This document shows, piece by piece, positions 52,320-64,000 of a stretch of DNA of 64,000 nt. Position numbers and translations under genes: made by a program. This stretch comes from Poa pratensis (lineage: Eukaryota > Streptophyta > Magnoliopsida > Poales > Poaceae). The notes below the pieces were generated by a model that was not told where the DNA came from, ran no database searches, and worked only from the letters and a program-made list of their open reading frames with translations. The DNA lies in the NCBI GenBank assembly GCA_947311845.1, contig CAMZMU010000027.1, positions 49,514,094 through 49,578,093 of the forward strand, read 5' to 3'. Position 1 is the stretch's first letter; every line of letters starts with the position of its first letter.

Positions 52320-55209
52320 AATGTCTCCCGCGCATTTGCGCGGCTAGATATTCTACGACATGTATGACACGCATTTTTTTAAATATCTGTATTAAAATTG
52401 AGATTTAGGTGTTGTTAGTTAGACAGTTATATTTTGTTATCACCGCAATCCAAGAATATACTCTTTGCCTTTCTTGGTGTACCAAGTTTTTGTTGTTGTG
52501 CATTATATCAACGGACCCCACTTCATGGAAATGTGCACCTTAATTTTTTTTTCCTCCCGACCTCCCTACTTTCTCATACAAAAATGGTATGAATGCCATC
52601 GCCCCTAGTGCATGCATATACTCTTGGATTCTTTATAGTGTATCACATTTTCGTCGTTCAAATTTGTCCTCTGTCACTACATACCTCTCATCATTTTTTT
52701 ATTTAATTTGCATGAAAAACACTTTTTTCCCTTCACTTATTATTTCTGATTTCATATATTAATGCAGTTGGATCCTAAGTCATACTACTAATTGGCGTAA
52801 AAAAAATATTCAGAAAATAGGGTATTAATTTCTTGGATTTTATCTGCCATTCTCATGTAACCAAAATAACAAATATTTGTTTCATTCTTATTTTGATTTT
52901 CCTACAGGAACTAAATTTCCCATTTTTACTACTATGATGAATCTCCAAAGTAGACTTTACCAAATTTGTTAAACTAATAAAGAGTTGTAGAATATGATTC
53001 ATCATCTACGCTGGTATAACTTTGCGTTCCTCGATCAATGATGCAAATATGTCCAACGTGCGTATTTCACATACATGTTCTCATACTTATATATGCTAGA
53101 CGATGTCTCTATGAACGTAAAGGCATCAGTAGTGGCTTCACTATTTTTCAAGCTCCATGACCACCGTAATATTTTGTACACACCTTCACACATGAAGGGA
53201 TACGGGGTGATAAAGAGTGATTTTCTACAACTCATAGAATTTACCTGGTTCGATCATGCAACAAAAAACTCCACTTCAAGCAATTTATCAGGCGTTTCTG
53301 TGCATAAACATCGAAACCATAACTTGAGTTTTGACATAGTAGTACTTCTAATCTGCACGTCCTGTAATCTGATGTATAAGAAAGTGAAGCTTGCATGCAT
53401 AGCTATTTCGTAGCGAGAAAATAGCAATAGTTGATGGGTAGGCTGTCTTACCGGAGGTATAAGATTTCGACCTGATGCAAGACATAAGGCGCTTGATTAG
53501 CAGAATAGAATCTGGGCGTTGGCTTGGCTTCCCTAGCAGAGAACTGAGGATCAGGAAAAACAAATTTGTCTTGGTTAGACTGCAATCACATGATACCTGC
53601 ATGCTATCGCATGAAGCTAAATTTCCACCAAGAAAGATGAACGAAGAGATATTAATCAGGATATAACTGTATATATTGGAGATACTTTCTGTCTAATTTT
53701 GCCTGGTCTAGTTTTCCAAGTAGGAAAAGTAGACATATCAGAGAGAGTGTCGACCTAATCGATTAGCCACTGAATTGAGGAGGCAATTCGCTGTTGTTGG
53801 TGCCGTTGCTGGCCTGGTTGTTGCTGCCGCTCGCCATGGACAGGAGTCAGAGGAAGTGGAGGGGCCACGCAGTAAGATTGATAGGAAGCACAATTTAGGT
53901 CCGTGCAGGTCGCCATTGTGTCTGCTCCTCCTGTCAGGCATCTAAGATGGTGCTGCTCCTCCATTGGCGACTTGGCGTGGCCTAGAATTTCGTCGAAGCT
54001 GTGCGCAGTTATTGCCGCTCCCGCTGGCAGCCCTCTTTCACCGTGTTGCACCACCATTGCCGCGGCCAAAGATCTTGTCGGAGCCTTGCAGCTCGTCATT
54101 GTTGCCTCTCCCGCCCGCAGCCCACTTGGACCGTGATTCACCTCCAGTGTCGTAGCCTAGTGTTAGAAACCTGCAAAGAGACGAAAAACATTAGTCTTGG
54201 TATCTTCAAGGTCGACTTTTACGACGTGCGCATTGACACGGCCAGGACTCCATGCGTCAATGGCGAGGCTTGAAACTCTAACTTCGTCGAGAATGCTCCG
54301 TATGGAAAAATCAGTTGTCAAGCTCGTTTTCCTTTGCTAGGACAGGCTACTGGAGTTCGTTGCGCAGGGCAGTCCGCTTGCTTCACGATGCTGATTTTTC
54401 TCGTTCATTAGCGCCAGCAAATACTTCCGCCGACTCCGCCCTTAGAGATGTTCCGCCGTTGATCTGGCCACCGTGCCACTACCGTTAGATTCCTTCTTCC
54501 GAAGGTGCTTGCTGACCTTTTTTGATTGATTGTTCGTGAGAAAACTGCAAGCGTGGGATGAGAAGATCTTAACACACATGAAGATTGCAGCCTGCAATTA
54601 CCTGGGGATTTCAGCATTACTTGAATATTTCATCTGGATGAGGGGCCTTCATATCCTGGGCGTGCTGCTGTACGATCTTCGATTTGCTGATTGAACCGAA
54701 CATCATCGACCTCTGTATAGATATGTATCCATGTCTATCGTCAGGGATTGATGGTCTGCCTGCGCGTCAACATGCATGTAATTCGAATCGTAATCGTAGC
54801 AGCGCTCCTTTTGCCGACTGTGTGCCGCTCCTCCCGGCACAACCTCATTGCCCTTGCCTAGCCGCCTAGGGTTTGGTTTTATTACCTTTTGTATGGCACT
54901 CGGGTCTGCTTGCGGCACATGTCGAGGAACCGCTCCACGATGGGATTACTACTTTTGGCTGCCATGAAGTTTCCAATCTGATGCATATGCGCTACGTTCC
55001 GTAAGGGGATGCCATGGCTATGTATATTCCCATGGAGGAGACGTGATTGATTATGTCTCTTGTATTAGCCGCACGACTCTCCCGATTGACCTTAATAGAC
55101 GTGGATCCTTCTTAACTTTTCCTTTTAAATCCAAGCCGTTCCTTTGTAGCGTGAAATCATGTCAAATCTGAGCCGTCCAATGTTTGTTGTCTTAATAATA
55201 TAATAGATA
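52320..55209 (-). mobile_element. Possible Helitron
   Basis: Read on the minus strand, the right end begins TCTATCTATTATATTATTAAG, a Helitron-like 5' end. The left end has the hairpin ccgcgcaaatgcgcgg (plus 52330-52347). A clean CTRR plus T terminus after the hairpin is not present, so the 3' end may be mutated or the pair unrelated. Inside, short ORFs at 53035-53660 and 53740-54170 show no domain; they may be captured fragments. Confidence 0.35.
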
Positions 55210-56022
55210 GATGTCTCCTCATCAAGTCAAGAACGGCATGGCCTGAAATGCAAAGAATTACTCCATTTTAGAATTAAAAAATACCAAAGCCACTCACCGT
55301 AAGGTGTAACTAGTCACTGATCACCTGATACTTACATGGTACAGATATGCATTGTTTTTCAATACTGATGGAAATGGAGAAATATACCAACTGAAGCACT
55401 TTTCCTCAAGGAACTGAAGCAACCTCTAAGAATTTACGGGTTCACTATATGAAGTTCGGTAGTGTCTATAACTAAAGCACGCAGAAAACTAGCAAGAATC
55501 AATTAGTTGCCACTTAGCACTATTTTCTCTCTCGAAAAAGTACAACATTTTTCACTTACAACCGTTATAATTGATTTTCACTGTATGCACTATGTAATTT
55601 CCAAGAAAATTGAACAATTGTAAGTCAAGAAGCAAGTAGTTCTTATAAAAATTTACAAACAGTATATGGATGTCCCAGTAAACAAGATGGAGTTACAACT
55701 TGACCCAATCATTTAGGTAATCAAGTCACATATACAGAAACTAGTTTTACACGTGATATTGAGATCTACAAAAATTGGTTGGGGGAACTGCATGATAACA
55801 CATCGTAATAGTAACAAAAGTCATAAAAAACATGCAAATTATGGAAATCTTGAAATACTTTATCTTGTACTAACTTCATTAATCATTAGGCACCAAACCG
55901 TTATTTGAAGAAGCATTCTATACTGGTAATTCAAAGGCTAAATTGAGAAAGTAGGAATAAAGAAAGTACATATGATTAGCAGATCAAACAGAAGATTACC
56001 TACTCCATTGTATCAAAGCACC
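55210..56022. other. Region downstream of the F-box fragment
   Basis: AT-rich, no gene. It probably includes the 3' untranslated region of the minus-strand F-box-type gene. Confidence 0.4.
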
Positions 56023-56753
56023 TCAAAGTTTCTTCTCATTGTCTGGAGCAGGCAGAGGTTCAAACCTCATGAAGAATGGAAAAGCAGGACCCCTGTATGG
56101 CTCAGTCGACCGGTTGCGAAATATTTTCAGCTTGGTGGTGTTCAGATTGAGCACAAGAAAATAGGAAAGAGGCTTCCTTATGGACCAAAACTCCATGTAG
56201 ACATAGGCACCCTTCATTGCCAGGATGCGCACCCTCTTCATCCACTCATCACTACGAAGTTTCTTCAAGTACCCAAACTGATTCAGCAACGAGACCTCCT
56301 TCTTGAGCATCCACGCATTATTGCTGTTACGGACCCAGAGCTGCACGCACTGCTCCTTGCTGGACACAATGCAGAGCCCACCATGTTCCGCCATGTCTGC
56401 GATGCAGTACGATTCACCAGGAGGGAACGGCGGTTCGATGACCGACCACACCATTGTTTCAGTATCGAGCACCATGATGTTCTCTTTGTTCATGAGGTAC
56501 TTTACTTTCTTGGTGTCCGACCGCCAGTACACGAACCGGCCCGCGGATGTGCCATCGCTCTGGATATGATGAAAGTCATCCACATACCGGTCCGCATCCG
56601 ACTCAATCATGACCCATTTGCGGTTGCCGGAGGAGAAGACAGCTGAAAATCGATCACCCGATTGCTCGAAGCCGATGACCCTGAAGGAGGAGTCAGCCTC
56701 GCTCGCCAGGATGGCGTAGCGTACCATGTGGAACGAAAAGCGCCAGGCCTGAG
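56023..56753 (-). pseudogene. F-box-type protein, C-terminal part, 5' end lost
   Basis: The minus frame resembles the associated region of grass F-box proteins: GFEQSGDRFSAVFSSGNRKW, WSVIEPPFPPGESYCIADM, EHGGLCIVSSKEQCVQLWVR, and the strand-rich end YVYMEFWSIRKPLSYFLVLNL. Such proteins are substrate adaptors of SCF ubiquitin ligases; the missing N-terminal F-box would bind SKP1. The frame is cut at 56753 by a solo LTR. About 30 more bases fitting the same frame (FFRAP) lie beyond it at 60743-60772, joined directly to Gypsy pol. The gene is therefore broken twice. The reading frame before the LTR in the upstream direction (to 56853) is LTR sequence. Confidence 0.6.
56749..56753. repeat. Target-site duplication ctgag, left copy
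   Basis: ctgag precedes tgtgggg at 56754 and recurs at 60743-60747 after atgttaca. Confidence 0.8.
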
Positions 56754-59700
56754 TGTGGGGACCCCGGACTAGCCGTCCAAAATACCCGATTATGCACAAC
56801 ACAACGATCCCGTGATCAGTCTGTCGTTGCACATAATCTGAACTGAATACCAAAATTTACATTCATTACAGTACCGAATTAAAGTCTTACATAAATGGTC
56901 ATTCAAACCAAGTCTTACATAGGTGCCTTCATGGGCCAAACCAAAATAATCAGCGGAAGCTAAGACGTAGTAGACCTCAAACTCTAACGATGACCCGACA
57001 GGCAGCTGACTGATGGAGATCCTTAGTTCGCATAGAAGTCGCCATACTCCTCCTCGGCGTAGTGCTCCTCGAAATCTGGCATCACAACAATGCCAGGGAC
57101 GAAACCATTATGAGTACATTTGAATGTACTTCGCAAACTACCCCAACATGAGTATGCACTAGTTTTATTTTAATTTCCAACTTTTATTTCCTTAAAACAT
57201 CTCTATATCTTTGTTGAAAAAGGTAAGAAGAATTTTATAACTATCTTTGAATAAAATCACCATTTTGTCTGTTTCTCCAAAACTCCTCCTTTTTCCGACC
57301 ATAGTCCGTCATGGTCCACTTTCCTCCAACAACCTCATACCGATCCATTGGTATAGGTGTATGAAACATTCTCCACTTCATATTCCTTTTAAAACTCAAC
57401 TCTTTTATAAAACTTGCACATAGGTCAGAGTAGGGCCTCCCAACTGTCCATATCCGAGGACTCGGCTATTCGAATAGTTTTAACCCTCTGCAGAGGTAGC
57501 ACGCTTTTTGCCCACACCCATCCGGTAACTCATCGTGTCAGCCACGTCCCGCCATACAAGGTGTATGCGAAGTTGAGCCACCGACCATAGCCTCTCATTT
57601 GCTCATGCTAGTATAGGATCCTTCCCATATGATACCTTCCGTCGACACTCAGTCCAGTTTCCCGTCAGAAACCCTAAGTGTGAGGACTCATAGTTTTGTC
57701 TGGTGGTTTATGGTGGAACCTTCTATCCTCCCCACCATCTTGTGTGAGGACCCGGGTCAGGGGGTAGGTCCTCGGACCATCCCCTCATGCATAACGGAGT
57801 CATCTCCGTCGATGAGGTATCCCATACTAATAAGAGCAAAATACATGACTAAGCCCCGTTCCCATCAGGGGGTAAATGTGGTCGCACAGAATATCGGTTG
57901 GTTGACATAAGTACAAAGACACATTGTGCATTTTTCCCAAATAACTCAATTATCCATTTCTCCAGTTCAACACCGACATCTCGGCACATCATAGTCCACC
58001 CAAGTATTTTCAAGGAATTTTGAATAAACCATGTTTATTTTTCCCAACCTATAATTTTATATAACTACCTTATATTTCTACATAGGGTGGCCAAATAATA
58101 TCCATATACTTTTTGAAAAGGTTTTGTAAACCATAGCCTTAAGAGTAAATCATTTGATCAAAGTAGATACATATATATTTAGGTGCAAGCTCAGAGAGTA
58201 GCTTGCCTTGCTCGGCAAAGTGACCTTGGTCTTGTTCTTCAGGTTCAACAAATTCCCCTCCTCGGTAACTCCGACAACGTTCTCGTCTAATCGATAAACA
58301 AACAAATGCAAGCAATCACTAAACAATTCAATCAAACAACACAACATTACAATCTTAAATGCTATAAATAGCCACTGCATACATCAAGCAACACAATTTA
58401 GTTTCGCTTTAATTGAATTTACAATTATTTATTTATGTTTCAAAAAAATGGCAGAAACTAGTGTAACATGTTTAATTGCACAACTTGAGTTCTGTTTGTC
58501 CTAAAAATAGAAACTAAAATTCTATAGAAAGCTACTGATGTGTAGAAGACAACACAATTGGATTTGGGCTAATTGGAGTTACCAAACTCCCTATATATTT
58601 GTTTTAATCCAGTAACTTAATAATCAAGTTTTGGCTACCATATAAGTTCTGTTGCTCCTAAAATTAAATCCTTTTAGGGGTAAGTAACCCTGCCTAAATT
58701 TGACCTAACAAAGTTGGTCCAAACTTATTTGGGTTAACCATTAAACATATTTAATTGTTTTAGTACAGAGGGGTTTAATTTAAAGTCAACAATTAATATT
58801 GCTTAATTAATTCTACCAAAATTAGGGAAGCTAACAGATCACAATACCAAGCTAACAAAGTTGGTTTGGAATTATTTGGACTAATTGAGTATTAGAAACA
58901 AACAAGTTTAGATTTTAAACCTTCTGTGGCATTTTCTATAATACATTTTTATTACTTATTTAAATGAAGTGAGACCACTTGGGTTTGTTAGACAATTTCA
59001 TAAGCTTTCCAGAACATTTGGATTCGATTTAATTGGATGCCTAGATCTCAAGATATTGAATTTCTAAGTTGGATCCAGTACTAACTTCACAGAAAAGATT
59101 TAAATTCGAATTTATTTGTTCTCTGGATAATGTTGAAAAGTATGACAGGTGGGGCCTACGTGTCAGCGGCACTGTGCGTGCGAGGGAAAATTAATAAAAT
59201 GCAGACGAGTGGGGCCAGCCCGTCAGTCTTTCATCTAATCAAACCGGTAAGTTGCCGTTGGATCTAGATCCAACGGCTCACGTTTGCCCGCGTCGGCGAC
59301 GAACGCCGGCGACCTAAAACGAGCGGCGCTACTGTTCCGGCGACGGTGGTGGGCTCGATTCGCTCACCTAGAGGGCTCGGGAAGACGCGGCGATGACGCA
59401 GATCGACGGCGGAGGCTTGGGGAAGGCTTCTGGGCGAGTGGTGCTTGCTGGGGCGGCGTGAATCGACGGCGGCGATCCTCTGAACTTCGACGGCGCGGGA
59501 CAGCACCCCGGCGAGCTTCCTGCGGCGCTTCTGGGCACGAATCAAAGGGGAAAAGAGACGGGTGAGTGCGGTAAAGTTGGGGGAACATGTTGCGGGGCAG
59601 AGAGGAGAGAATGGGGGAGTGTGGCGCTACGGCCATGTCCGACCTCGACGGCGGCAGTGGCGCAGCGTGCACGCCCTCTGGCGGTGCACCGATGAAATTG

Positions 59701-60742
59701 GAGCGGGGGAGAGGGAGTGGGGGTGGCGTGGAGTTCGCAGTGGGGGTCGGGGGGGGGGGGGTTTATAGTGCGGGGGTGGTCCACGGTGGTCGCGGTGCAT
59801 GGCGGCGTCCATGGCGCTCCCGCGGAGATATTTGTTCGATTTCGCGGCGGTGATGCGAGGTACGTGGTGACGCGGTGTCTTCCGGGGTCCGGGCGTGGTC
59901 TAGGAGGTGCGGGGTAGAGTGGTGCGTGTCGGGGAGCTGAGAGGGGGCCGAATTTTGGCCGGCGCCGTCGGGCTCTCCACGGCGGGCAGAGGGGGACAAG
60001 GGCGAGAGGGGAAGCGCTCGAGTGCTCTCTCTGCGGGGCAGCGGCTGCAGAGGGGGCGGTGTCGAGTGCAGACGCGTCCTGGAGGGGGGTCCTGGCACGG
60101 CGCGAGCTGCGCTGCGGCCACGGCGACGACGCGGCGTGCGGCTACAGTGTGCTAGAGGTAGGAGACGACGGCGGTTTTGCAAAAAACCCTGTCTCCTATT
60201 TCTTCTATTTTTCTTTTATTTTCAGTAGCATTTCTGGAATTTATTTGGGGTACTTAACTTATTTAGAAAAATTCAAAAATATTTGTGAAGCCTTCCCATA
60301 ACATGTAGAAGCTCCACAAAATTTGGTGTTTCAAAATAAAATGTTTTGAATCATTTTTGTTCATAAGGTTTTAATTATGGTATTTTGGTTTATTTCAAAT
60401 TGATTTTACTTTAGAATTTTAAAACTAGTTCAAAATATTATTTGAGAGGGAAAAGTAGTAAGAATAAAATGGGAGTGTTTATATTACCACTCCACTGAAT
60501 TTTGTTTGAAAGAAGTACAATTCTCACTTGGACAATTTGTGTGACACACTTGTCACTTTTATTTTCTTGTTGCACTTTTGCTTTTGTTTCCAAGTTTTTA
60601 ATTAGAGCAAGCAACAACACAAGTAACAAGGAATAATGATCACAAGCAACAAGCATATCAAACACATATGAATAACAACAAAAGTTTTTGTTGGCCCACA
60701 TTTTTGGAATAATAATACTTATTATTATTTTGGGATGTTACA
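56754..60742 (-). mobile_element. 4 kb solo LTR
   Basis: On the minus strand it begins TGTAACATCCCAAAAT and ends GGTCCCCACA, 3989 bp, framed by perfect ctgag duplications. No primer site, polypurine tract or pol is inside, so a solo LTR of a long-LTR (probably Gypsy) family is the best reading. A minus TATA-like ctataaac lies at about 59760-59767, beside a run of G/C, with a GC-rich block (59280-60170) around it. ORFs inside are non-coding. It is not the LTR of the adjacent pol, because the flanking duplication is complete. Confidence 0.7.
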
Positions 60743-60747
60743 CTGAG
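60743..60747. repeat. Target-site duplication ctgag, right copy
   Basis: Matches 56749-56753. Confidence 0.8.
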
Positions 60748-60774
60748 GCGCGCGGAAGAAGACGGCGGTACGCG

Positions 60775-61603
60775 CGACGGGATTGGGCAGTTTTGAGACG
60801 CTCGCGGATGAGTTGAACTTGTTCTTCAGCTTCACGGAGAGTATCTGGTCCAAACAATTTGCTCTCTCCAGTGTCAGACCAATTCAGGGGCGTACGACAC
60901 TTCTTGCCGTAAAGTGCTTCAAAAGGGGTCATTTGCAGACTAGACTGGTAACTATTGTTGTAAGAGAATTCTGCAAACGGAAGACAATCTTCCCACTTGG
61001 ATCCATAGGATAGAACACATGCGCGAAGCATGTCCTCTAATATTTGGTTCACTCTTTCAGTTTGGCCTCCGGTCTGGGGATGATAAGCTATGCTAAATGC
61101 TAACTTGGTTCCGAGGGCTTCGTGAAGGGATTTCCAGAATCTTGAAGTGAATTGCGTGCCTCTATCAGATACGATCCTCTTGGGCACGCCATATAGTCTT
61201 ACTATCCTGGAAATATACAAGTCTGCTAACTGATTTCCCGATAAGTGGTATTGACAGGAATGAAATGGGCAACCTTGGTCAGTGGATCAACGATGACCCA
61301 GATTGAATCATGGCCTCGGTTGGATCTTGGAAGTCCGGTAATAAAATCCATTCCAATTTCATCCCACTTCCACTCGGGAATTTTCAAGGGTTGGAGCAAT
61401 CCAGCGGGTCGCTGATGTTCAGCCTTGACTCGCTGACAGATATCACACTTGGCTACAAAAGAACCAATCTCTCGCTTCATTTCATGCCACCAAAATCTTT
61501 CTCGGAGGTCTTGGTACATTTTGGTTCCGCCGGGGTGGATTGAATAAGGGGTCTCATGAGCTTCCTTCAGGATTAACTCCTTAAGTTCTGTGACATTGGG
61601 CAC
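60775..61603 (-). pseudogene. Gypsy integrase, C-terminus missing
   Basis: The zinc-binding HHCC region is seen at HPGGTKMYQDLRERFWW and CDICQRVKAEHQRP (about 61545-61425). The core has WVIVDPLTKVAHFIPV with the first Asp, then DRGTQFTSRFW with the second, and HPQTGGQTERVNQILE with the Glu. A frame break lies at about 61220-61226. After LKTAQSR the expected C-terminal GPF/Y region is absent, because the sequence switches at about 60775. Enzyme function is lost. Confidence 0.85.
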
Positions 61604-61957
61604 ATAGATACGACCATGAATCTCAGCACTCCTTCAGCATCTTCGTAAAACCGGGTGCTTTGCCGAGAGAAATCTTCTTCTTAATTCCTTCAATGCTTTC
61701 ATGACCTTTTTGGGCTTCTTTGATTTGATCCATCAGGGTTGGGGCTAACTCTAAATTGGCGAGATATCCGTGGCTAACAAGCTCTAGTCCAAATCTTTGA
61801 ACTCTTTAAACAAGGCTGGCTGTTCGGCTTGGATCAAGGCATTCAGGGTGCAAGGTTTGCGACTAAGGGCATCGGCAACTACATTAGCCTTTCCGGGGTG
61901 ATAGTGATTCCAATATCATATCCTTGATTAATTCCATCCATCTCCTCTGTCTCAGGT

Positions 61958-62326
61958 TCAATCTTTCTGGGTGAATATATACTTCAAGCTCTTATGGTTC
62001 GTATAGACCTCGCAACGATGTCCCGCAAGATAGGGACGCCATGCTTTGAGAGCAAGAACAACAGCAGCTAACTCCAGGTCATGGGTTGGATAATTCTCTT
62101 CATGCGGTCGCAACTGCCGGGACAGATACGACGCAACTTTGCCTTCTTGCATCAGAACGCAACCAAGTCCGAGGCGTGATGCATCGCAATACACGTCGAA
62201 ACTCTTGGTGACGTCTGCCATAATCAAGACTGGGGCTGAGGTCAGTCTTTTATTCAATTCTTGGAAACTATCTTCACACTTCTGAGTCCATTCAAATTTC
62301 TTGTCCTTCTTCAACAGTTGGGTCAT
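61958..62326 (-). pseudogene. Gypsy RNase H segment
   Basis: [38 protein letters not shown] and [17 protein letters not shown] are the Gypsy RNase H blocks with the Asp and Glu residues present. Beyond 61958 (to 61620) the region up to integrase is out of frame. The frame also breaks from the RT just upstream. Confidence 0.85.
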
Positions 62327-62492
62327 GGGTTTGGCTATACTGGAGAATCCTTCAACGAACTTGCGGTAATAACCGCTAGTCCGAGAAAGCTTCGGATTTC
62401 AGTCACACTGGTTGGGGATCCAGTCAAAATGGCTTGGATCTTCTCTGGGTCCACAGAAATTCCTCTGGCAGATATGACATGTCCGAGAAATG

Positions 62493-63146
62493 CTACTTCA
62501 CTAAGCCAAAACTCACACTTGCTAAGCTTGGCATACAGCTGGTGCTTCGGAGGGTCTCCAAAACTAGACGCAGGTGTTCAGCATGCTCTTCTTCGGTCTT
62601 GGAATAAATAAGGATGTCATCAAGGAAAACTACCACGAACTTGTCGAGGTACTCCATGAAAATCTTGTTCATGAGATTCATGAAATAGGCTGGGGCATTG
62701 GTCAGACCAAAGGACATCACGGTGTATTCAAACAAACCGTAACGGGTGGTGAAGGCGGTCTTGGGAATATCTGTCTCTCTGATCTTCAACTGATGGTATC
62801 CTGTCCGAAGATCGATCTTGGAAAAGACTCGGGCTCCGTTCATCTGATCGAACAGATCCTCGATCTTGGGAAGAGGGTACTTGTTTTTAATGGTCACGTC
62901 ATTTAGCTTGCGATAATCCACACACAGGCGTGTGGTACCGTCTCTCTTGTCCACAAAAATAATGGGTGATCCCCAAGGTGAAGCGCTTGGACGAACAAGA
63001 CCTTTGCTGAGCATATCAGCCAACTGCTTCTTCAATTCAACTAGTTCTTCCGGATTCATCCGATAAGGTCTTTGGGATATAGGGGCTGTTCCTGGGATAA
63101 GCTCAATTATGAACTCAATATCCCGGTCTGGCGGCATACCAGGCAA
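62493..63146 (-). pseudogene. Gypsy reverse transcriptase segment
   Basis: [71 protein letters not shown] and the catalytic FLDDILIYS box are present in order. A one-base change near 62545 throws the frame off before the expected [11 protein letters not shown] block. Confidence 0.88.
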
Positions 63147-63499
63147 TTCTTCAGGGAAAACATCTCGGAATAGGTGAACAACACGGATCTCATCTAGGTG
63201 GGTCGAGCTATGCTCTCATGGCAGCCTGGTTGGGAGTGGTTGGTTTCAGACACATACTCCACTTCTACTTCTTTGTCGGTGGGGATGGATACAGCTCTTC
63301 TGGCACAGTCTATTCGACCATGGTACTTGGCTAGCCAATTCATCCAAGTATGACATCTATGCCCTGGGTTCCTAGAATAATTAGGTCGGCTGCAAATTTT
63401 CGCCTGAAATCTCAATGGCAGTATTTGGACAAAATCTCTTGGTTTCTATGGTGGAGCCAGGGATTTGTATACTCAGGGTTTTAGTTAGGAAGCCTTCTA

Positions 63500-63994
63500 C
63501 TAATCCTCCCTTAGCGCAAACTCCTCGGTAACAAATGAATGGGTTGCACCAGAATCAAACAGAACAGTTGCAGGTACTGAGTTGACAAGGAACGTACCCA
63601 GCACAACATCTGGCGCATCCTGAGCTTCTTCAGCATTGATGTGGTGCAGACGGCCCTTGGCAACAACAACATTTCCGCGGGGTGCGGCATTCTTGCCACC
63701 TCCATTGCGGCCTTGACCATTGTTCGGTGCATTGGGGCGCTGAACATTCCTCTTAGGATTGGGGCATTCTCTGGAGTAGTGACCTTTGTTGCCACATTCA
63801 AAGCAGACAACATTGGCATTGGGGTTGAAGTTGTTGAAGTTTCCTCTGGGGCGGTTATTGTCATTGGGGCGGTTGAAGTTGTTTGGGCGGTTAGGGTAAT
63901 TGGGGCGTGGAGCTTGGGGTGGTCGATAGGCAGGCTTGGGGTTTTGCTGAAAGATACGAGGCTTCTGGCTGCTCGAACCTTCCTGAGCATTCAT
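63500..63994 (-). pseudogene. Gypsy gag C-terminus and protease start
   Basis: An Asn/Pro/Arg-rich region leads to one CCHC knuckle, CFECGNKGHYSREC (about 63765-63806), then the aspartic-protease motif VLFDSGATHSFV (about 63525-63560). The frame ends just after FALRED. A further protease fragment in another frame follows at 63415-63194. The N-terminal gag lies outside the window. The ATG at 63994 is probably internal. Confidence 0.8.
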
Positions 63995-64000
63995 CCTCTT

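Larger units (their letters stand above)
60775..64000 (-). mobile_element. Gypsy retrotransposon gag-pol, partial and decayed
   Basis: Domains read gag-protease-RT-RNase H-integrase from the window's right edge leftwards, the Gypsy order. The element continues beyond 64000. It is cut in the integrase at about 60775, next to F-box-like sequence. At least three frame breaks occur. Confidence 0.85.

Noticed and set aside
56754..60742. 3' LTR belonging to the adjacent Gypsy gag-pol
   Set aside because: The unit has its own complete ctgag duplication, there is no polypurine tract next to it, and the integrase is cut before it.

Overview
This window is nuclear plant DNA, most likely from a grass of the wheat tribe (Triticeae). 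The basis is the dense nesting of LTR retrotransposons, grass-type LINE tails, a Stowaway-type MITE, Helitrons, and TIR elements beginning gagcatctcc, around a few intron-containing plant genes. The species call is inference; no database was searched. Exons were placed by hand from reading frame plus GT/AG sites. Layout from left to right: 1-12144 holds a 10.8 kb LTR element (141-10904, TSD ctgtg) inserted into the 3' end of another LTR retrotransposon whose LTR is 11193-12144. The 10.8 kb element has a frameshifted gag, no pol, and repeated polypurine motifs, which are sirevirus-like traits. 12240-18213 holds a probable TRIM-like miniature and two decayed elements with gagcatctcc-type ends that carry remains of NAM-associated-domain genes; one of these is split by a solo LTR (TSD ctcat). 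18735-22739 is an apparently intact four-exon cytochrome b561 and DOMON domain gene. Its second intron holds a LINE-type insertion exactly on the 5' splice site. 22835-26839 is a Helitron in the gene's 3' flank, carrying RPA1-like exons. 27600-29610 holds a fold-back element and a Stowaway MITE. 30304-33171 is an intact four-exon DUF1639-family gene. 34776-38179 is a 3.4 kb LTR element with 267 bp LTRs and a 656-codon open frame of unknown type. 38331-45759 is the 3' part of a minus-strand sirevirus-like Copia element (RT-RNase H, env-like ORF, LTR), with a solo LTR of the first family nested in it (39442-41566, TSD gcatt). 47377-49985 is a LINE-like ORF1 relic. 50075-51720 is a TIR element with an intact 236-codon ORF. 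51721-55970 is mostly non-coding and may include a second Helitron. 56023-56753 is a broken F-box-type gene, split by a 4 kb solo LTR (56754-60742, TSD ctgag). From about 60775 to the window end is a frameshifted minus-strand Gypsy gag-pol. How the parts relate: only the b561-DOMON and DUF1639 genes look like intact host genes. Most of the rest is layered transposon history. Target-site duplications let the order of insertion be read in several places. Three of the LTR insertions with TSDs have collapsed to solo LTRs. Related LTRs share an unusual arrangement: clustered short palindromes just upstream of a TATAAATA box, with the palindrome core differing between copies. This arrangement, the splice-site LINE insertion, the ORF-bearing TIR element, and the domain-less 656-codon frame are the observations most worth a second look.
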